Assembly (NCBI GenBank): GCA_002396485.1
Contig: DGXZ01000073.1
Coordinates: 5,979 to 23,828 of the forward strand
Reading direction: 5' to 3'
Source of the DNA: Spartobacteria bacterium UBA5019
Lineage (GTDB): Bacteria > Verrucomicrobiota > Verrucomicrobiia > Chthoniobacterales > Terrimicrobiaceae
Length of the DNA: 17,850 bases
In this document: in pieces, positions 15,179-17,850 of the stretch
Layout: each line of letters begins with the position of its first letter
Numbering within the stretch: position 1 is the first letter of the stretch
Translations under genes and position numbers: made by a program
Notes under the pieces: model-generated
The model's database searches: none
What the model was told of the DNA's origin: nothing
What the model saw: the letters and a program-made list of their open reading frames with translations, nothing else

Positions 15179-15628
15179 ATGCTCGTTGAAGCCTCGATCT
15201 CGGGTCAGCAGGAATTTGTTCCTGATGAGACGAACAACCAATTCTTCATGCCAGAGGGTCTCATCGGCCTTCCGGATTTCAATAAGTTCGAACTCATCGT
15301 AGACTCTGAGAGCCTTCCGTTTGTTGTGCTCCGGGCAGTCGAAGGCGACGAAATCCAGATTCCAGCCGTCGAGCCCGTGGGACTTGTCGATAACTACCGC
15401 CTGGATATTGGTGACGCTGACGCCGAAACGCTCGGTCTCGTCGGAGCGGACGCAAATCCGCTCATTCTCAATGTCGCAACGATCAAATCCTACGAGCCTC
15501 AGAAGGTCACACTCAACCTTGCCGCTCCCATACTGATCAACCGTCGCACGCGGGTCGGAAAACAAGTCGTTCTGCTTAACTATCAGAGCTACTCGACCAC
15601 CCATGTTCTCATCGACGAAACCGCGTAA
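15179..15628 (+). CDS. fliW: flagellar assembly factor FliW
   Basis: 149 aa. FliW binds CsrA and relieves its translational repression; free flagellin competes for FliW, so export progress is sensed. Family signatures are PEGLIGLPDFNKFELI (25-40), the FVVLRAVEG strand, and LNLAAPILINRRTRVGKQVV near the C-terminus. It lies 21 nt after flgL and 23 nt before csrA, the conserved fliW-csrA order. The start ATG at 15179 has no Shine-Dalgarno, like most genes here. Confidence 0.94.
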   Translation: MLVEASISGQQEFVPDETNNQFFMPEGLIGLPDFNKFELIVDSESLPFVVLRAVEGDEIQIPAVEPVGLVDNYRLDIGDADAETLGLVGADANPLILNVATIKSYEPQKVTLNLAAPILINRRTRVGKQVVLLNYQSYSTTHVLIDETA

Positions 15629-15651
15629 GCATCCAGAGAAAGACCAGACCG

Positions 15652-15942
15652 ATGCTTACACTTTCCAGAAAAATCAACGAAACGATCCAGATTGGAGATA
15701 ACATCGTTCTGATCGTAAAGCGTATCGATGGCGACAACGTGCGCATCGGTATTGATGCTCCTAAAACAATTCCGATCTACCGGGGTGAAATCTACGAGGA
15801 GATCAAAGCTCAGAACCTCGAAGCCATCCGTAATCCCCAGACCTCGCTCACCAAGCAAAATCTCGGCAAACTCCGTCTCGCCGCCCAAGCCGCCCGCGAC
15901 GCCGCCGCCCGCAAGGCCGCCGAGTGGCCTAAAACGGAGTAG
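15652..15942 (+). CDS. csrA: carbon storage regulator CsrA with extended C-terminus
   Basis: 96 aa. CsrA is a dimeric RNA-binding protein that represses translation at GGA motifs. The core MLTLSRKINETIQIG...IVKRIDGDNVRIGIDAPKTI and the PIYRGEIYEEI segment are canonical, with L4, R6 and R44, the RNA-contact residues, all present. Enterobacterial CsrA has 61 residues; here about 30 more follow, rich in Ala, Lys and Arg and probably helical (KLRLAAQAARDAAARKAA). FliW is known to act through the extended C-terminal part of CsrA in other phyla, so the extension may serve FliW binding, which is inference. The gene ends the operon and converges on the pseudopilin gene 46 nt away. Confidence 0.95.
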   Translation: MLTLSRKINETIQIGDNIVLIVKRIDGDNVRIGIDAPKTIPIYRGEIYEEIKAQNLEAIRNPQTSLTKQNLGKLRLAAQAARDAAARKAAEWPKTE

Positions 15943-15988
15943 GGGACACTCCAAGTGCGGAGGACACGCCGACTGGAGACCTGGCGCA

Positions 15989-16744
15989 TCACTCTAAAAA
16001 TTTCCTGCTTCCACGCGGCGCAAATCTCCCGATGTTCGCCATTGGGCTTCGCATATCGCGGGTCGATTCATCCATCGGTAAAAAGCCGGCATTTCCCGAA
16101 GCAAACGACACCATCGCCTTGCCACCGTGGCGAAAGTGCGCAGTGAGTTCGCGCTCATCGATGCCGTAGAATTCTTCGAGCATCGGATTGAGTGCCGAAG
16201 CCGGTCTTTGAAAAGTATTCACCTGCGCCGCCGTAAAAAAAACCACTGCCTGAGAGGGATCTGCGAGTGCAGTTTGCTTCTTGAGTGCTCCGCTTCCCAT
16301 GAAGCCTCCTCCGAGAAGCGTGTTGTAGCCCATTCCTATATAGCCATTCCGGTATTTTGGTTTGAAAGCTCGACCGCCCAGCGCAAAGCTGGGGTCTGGC
16401 CGGAACCCCTTTGGCACATAGTTGGCCAGCGGACCCTTCGTCGGATCAAAATTCCTTTGTCCCTCCGGGCTGCTCATGCTCGTTGCGCTCTCAAACCCAA
16501 ACCACCAAGTCGCACCCGCGCCATTCGCAGCATCATTCGTTCGGTAGGGCCAAAAGGTATAATTGTTGTCCCCTAAATAAGCCATGCCGCCCGCTGCCAG
16601 TTGACGGATATTATTTGCCGACACGGCCAGCGACGAAGTCGCATAAGCCTGCTTCGCCGCCACAAAAACAATCGTTCCCAGCACACACACGATCGCCATG
16701 GAAACCATCAACTCCACCAGCGAAAAACCGCGAGAAGGGGGCAT
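15989..16744 (-). CDS. pseudopilin-like protein, H-X9-DG type
   Basis: 251 aa from the ATG at 16744. It has a short leader MPPSRG followed by the prepilin cleavage/methylation motif: G/FSLVELMVSMAIV, with Glu at +5 and a hydrophobic helix of about 20 residues. The globular part resembles the large pseudopilin group (DUF1559/H-X9-DG) expanded in Verrucomicrobiota and Planctomycetes, seen in the RHGGKAMVSFASGNAGFLPM segment, where the usual DG is replaced by SG. A GTG at 16822 overlapping the previous stop would add 26 residues, but it lies inside a palindromic repeat and would give an atypically long leader. The gene follows the PEP-CTERM gene, so it may share the riboswitch-controlled transcript. 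Its exact role is unknown. Confidence 0.8.
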   Translation of the reverse strand: MPPSRGFSLVELMVSMAIVCVLGTIVFVAAKQAYATSSLAVSANNIRQLAAGGMAYLGDNNYTFWPYRTNDAANGAGATWWFGFESATSMSSPEGQRNFDPTKGPLANYVPKGFRPDPSFALGGRAFKPKYRNGYIGMGYNTLLGGGFMGSGALKKQTALADPSQAVVFFTAAQVNTFQRPASALNPMLEEFYGIDERELTAHFRHGGKAMVSFASGNAGFLPMDESTRDMRSPMANIGRFAPRGSRKFLE

Positions 16745-16818
16745 GGCCGTCCCGGCTGTGCAGGCGCTTGATGCCTTTGCGATTCGGACTCTGTTTTTCA
16801 CAACGCCGCCAACTGCAT

Positions 16819-17484
16819 TCACAGGCGGGACGCCTGTGCTCCTCTCTTGAAATGCCTCATGACAAACAAACCAGACGCAACCAAAACAAGAATTGCCACC
16901 GAGGGCTCTGGAATGGGAGCCGCAAAAGGCTGGGCAAAGTTATAGGTCTGTGGTCCGTCAGACAGTATCCATCCATACCATCCGCCATTGACAAGCGATG
17001 TGTCGGCCATTCCGACTTCCGAAAGATTAAAAGATGTGCTTGGCCAGGCTGAGGTCCCTGCAAAAGAGAAAAGATTATTCCAGTTTGTGCCGTCCCATCC
17101 GCCGAGGTTCAAGGTGCCCGGTGGCCACGCACCGCCAAGCCCGCTTTGGTCATATGTCAGAGCATCGATGTTATAACCCAAGCCTCCGAAATCTGTGACG
17201 GAGATTGAAAGTCGTAAATCCGATTCCGCAACAGCAGCAGGTCCGCCTGTAATCACTCCGGCCAGATCGAACACCATGGTCTGCAGGTTGGTGCCTCCGC
17301 TCCATTTGTAACCCCAAACCACCGAAAACGGATTCGTGGAACTGTTGAACTCAACCACCAACGCCGACCGATTTGCCCCACTCCCAGTCCAGAATTGGAT
17401 ATCATCAAAACTCTGAACCAGAGTCTGCGCTTTCGCCCCGAGGGCACTTACAACAAGCAGCGATGCTGCTAATACGATTTTCAT
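16819..17484 (-). CDS. PEP-CTERM surface protein
   Basis: 221 aa. The N-terminal signal peptide MKIVLAASLLVVSALGAKA is cut before QT. The middle is rich in Gly, Trp, Asn and Ser (for example LGGWDGTNWNNLFSFAG) and looks like a beta-rich extracellular domain with no known catalytic motif. The C-terminus has the PEP-CTERM signal: PEP at about 192-194, a hydrophobic helix (VAILVLVASGLFV) and a basic cluster RHFKR, the target of an exosortase, which is not in the window. Seven extra residues, GAQASRL, follow the basic cluster; their codons and the stop lie in a palindromic repeat. The ATG at 17484 has a Shine-Dalgarno AAGGA (17493-17489). A cobalamin riboswitch-like leader precedes it. Confidence 0.85.
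   Translation of the reverse strand: MKIVLAASLLVVSALGAKAQTLVQSFDDIQFWTGSGANRSALVVEFNSSTNPFSVVWGYKWSGGTNLQTMVFDLAGVITGGPAAVAESDLRLSISVTDFGGLGYNIDALTYDQSGLGGAWPPGTLNLGGWDGTNWNNLFSFAGTSAWPSTSFNLSEVGMADTSLVNGGWYGWILSDGPQTYNFAQPFAAPIPEPSVAILVLVASGLFVMRHFKRGAQASRL
16820..16838. repeat. palindromic repeat at the 3' end of the PEP-CTERM gene
   Basis: CACAGGCG-GGA-CGCCTGTG is a perfect 8-bp inverted repeat with a 3-nt loop. It covers the last codons of the PEP-CTERM gene, encoding the QASRL end and overlapping the stop. It resembles short REP-like elements I associate with Verrucomicrobiota genomes, but I cannot confirm a copy number here. It could fold in RNA between the two genes and limit read-through into the pseudopilin gene. 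Confidence 0.6.
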
Positions 17485-17497
17485 TTTGTCCTTCTTT

Positions 17498-17540
17498 CAA
17501 AACACGGGGATGTCATAGGACAATCCCTTCCCCCGTTTTG
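17498..17540 (-). promoter_or_regulatory. hairpin beside the PEP-CTERM ribosome-binding site
   Basis: On the minus strand GGGAT-t-GTC-CTAT-GAC-ATCCC forms a hairpin with one bulged T (17527-17507), flanked by CAAAAC (17540-17535) and GTTTTG (17503-17498) which can also pair. It ends 4 nt before the Shine-Dalgarno AAGGA. It may be part of the expression platform, controlling ribosome access or, with GTGTTTTG after the stem, termination. Confidence 0.5.
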
Positions 17541-17570
17541 TGAAAGGACTCCCCCCAACACGGACAGTCA

Positions 17571-17606
17571 TGCGCTGCCCGCGCACCGATTTCAGGTGCT
17601 GTGCGG
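17571..17606 (-). promoter_or_regulatory. alternative hairpins after the riboswitch aptamer
   Basis: Two mutually exclusive hairpins overlap here on the minus strand. The first pairs CCGC (17606-17603) plus GCACC (17599-17595) with GGTGC (17587-17583) plus GCGG (17582-17579), with an ACA bulge and loop TGAAATC. The second pairs TGCGC (17585-17581) with GCGCA (17575-17571) around GGGCA. Competing helices just after an aptamer are what a switching expression platform looks like. Confidence 0.5.
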
Positions 17607-17611
17607 TTTTC

Positions 17612-17690
17612 TCCGCCGGTTCGAACCCGGACTTTGACCTTTGCGCGACAGTGAGGGACTTCCACCCTTGCTTTCCTAGGCCGACGGATT
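17612..17690 (-). promoter_or_regulatory. cobalamin (B12) riboswitch-like aptamer
   Basis: On the minus strand the segment AGGAAAGCAAGGGTGGAAGT, then CCC, CACTGTCGCGCAAAGGTCA and AAGTCCGGGTTCGAACCGGC follows the cobalamin riboswitch pattern AGGGAAGC..GGTG..AA.TCC..C.CTGYCCCCGCAACTGT.A and then AGTC.GG..ACC.GCC. An outer stem pairs TCCGTC (17688-17683) with GGCGGA (17617-17612). The peripheral P7-P11 part of large cobalamin riboswitches is almost absent, so this is a compact form. It lies about 130 nt before the PEP-CTERM start, on the same strand. The identification rests on motif memory, without a covariance model. The overlapping 97-codon reading frame is not a gene. Confidence 0.72.
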
Positions 17691-17783
17691 GGTTGAAATG
17701 TGAAAAAGAGCTGCTCGAAATACTTCGATCAATCAACAAAGCCGAGCGTCTTTGATGGCATGGCGAGTTGAATTGTATTTTCA

Positions 17784-17812
17784 TATTCAAATATGTTGAT
17801 ATGTTCTGTCAA
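17784..17812 (-). promoter_or_regulatory. candidate promoter of the riboswitch leader
   Basis: The minus strand has a perfect -35 hexamer TTGACA (17812-17807) in an A/T-rich stretch, but the -10 at 17-nt spacing (TGAATA, 17789-17784) is poor. A small palindrome CATATT-TG-AATATG overlaps the spacer and could be an operator. Bases 17691-17850 hold no gene that I can see. Confidence 0.3.
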
Positions 17813-17850
17813 CGCAGAAAATAAAAAAAAGTTTCCGAGATGTTTCGTCA

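Noticed and set aside
15943..15988. bidirectional terminator between csrA and the pseudopilin gene
   Set aside because: Only a 4-bp CGCC/GGCG stem is present and no stable T-tract hairpin was found, so I do not call one.
16745..16822. GTG start for the pseudopilin overlapping the PEP-CTERM stop (GTGA)
   Set aside because: The GTG is part of a palindromic repeat, no well-placed Shine-Dalgarno exists, and the 32-residue leader would be long; the ATG at 16744 gives a typical short prepilin leader.
17612..17634. tRNA T-arm-like GGTTCGAACC
   Set aside because: No acceptor, D or anticodon arm fits on either strand; the bases match the 3' part of the cobalamin aptamer.
17497..17790. 97-codon minus-strand reading frame upstream of the PEP-CTERM gene
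   Set aside because: It runs across the riboswitch-like aptamer and its hairpins, has no recognisable domain, and base conservation is better explained by RNA structure.

Overview
The window looks like chromosomal DNA of a flagellated Gram-negative bacterium, most probably a member of the Verrucomicrobiota or the wider PVC group. The evidence is a 51-residue small basic protein of a type I know only from the PVC group, a PEP-CTERM surface protein beside an H-X9-DG-type pseudopilin, P-ring and L-ring flagellar genes (so an outer membrane), and weak Shine-Dalgarno use. No phage, transposase, CRISPR array, rRNA or tRNA was seen.

Left block (255-7529, all minus strand, in transcription order): two tandem PilT-family ATPases joined by an ATGA overlap; a small secreted NTF2-like protein; a YdbH-like AsmA/TamB-type protein; a lipoprotein that reads as a fusion of YnbE and YdbL; a PVC small basic protein; an S4-domain pseudouridine synthase; and RibD. 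The YdbH-like and fusion genes overlap by ATGA and form a compact version of the ydbH-ynbE-ydbL system, which bridges inner and outer membrane.

Middle block (7675-15942, plus strand): a tightly packed flagellar operon, flgF-flgG-flgA-flgH-flgI-flgJ(rod-binding part only)-flgN-flgK-flgL-fliW-csrA. It encodes the distal rod, the L and P rings, the hook-filament junction proteins and their chaperone, and it ends with the FliW/CsrA regulatory pair. A good sigma-54 type -24/-12 element lies just before flgF. The only clear Shine-Dalgarno in the operon, before flgK, sits inside a near-consensus CsrA site, so the last gene of the operon may control an internal one. flgK also carries a G9 run that could support phase variation.

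Right block (15989-17850, minus strand): a leader of about 300 nt with a compact cobalamin (B12) riboswitch-like aptamer and alternative hairpins, then a PEP-CTERM protein gene whose last codons lie in a palindromic repeat, then a pseudopilin gene that converges on csrA. A B12-responsive leader in front of an exosortase-sorted surface protein and a pseudopilin is the most unusual arrangement in the window.
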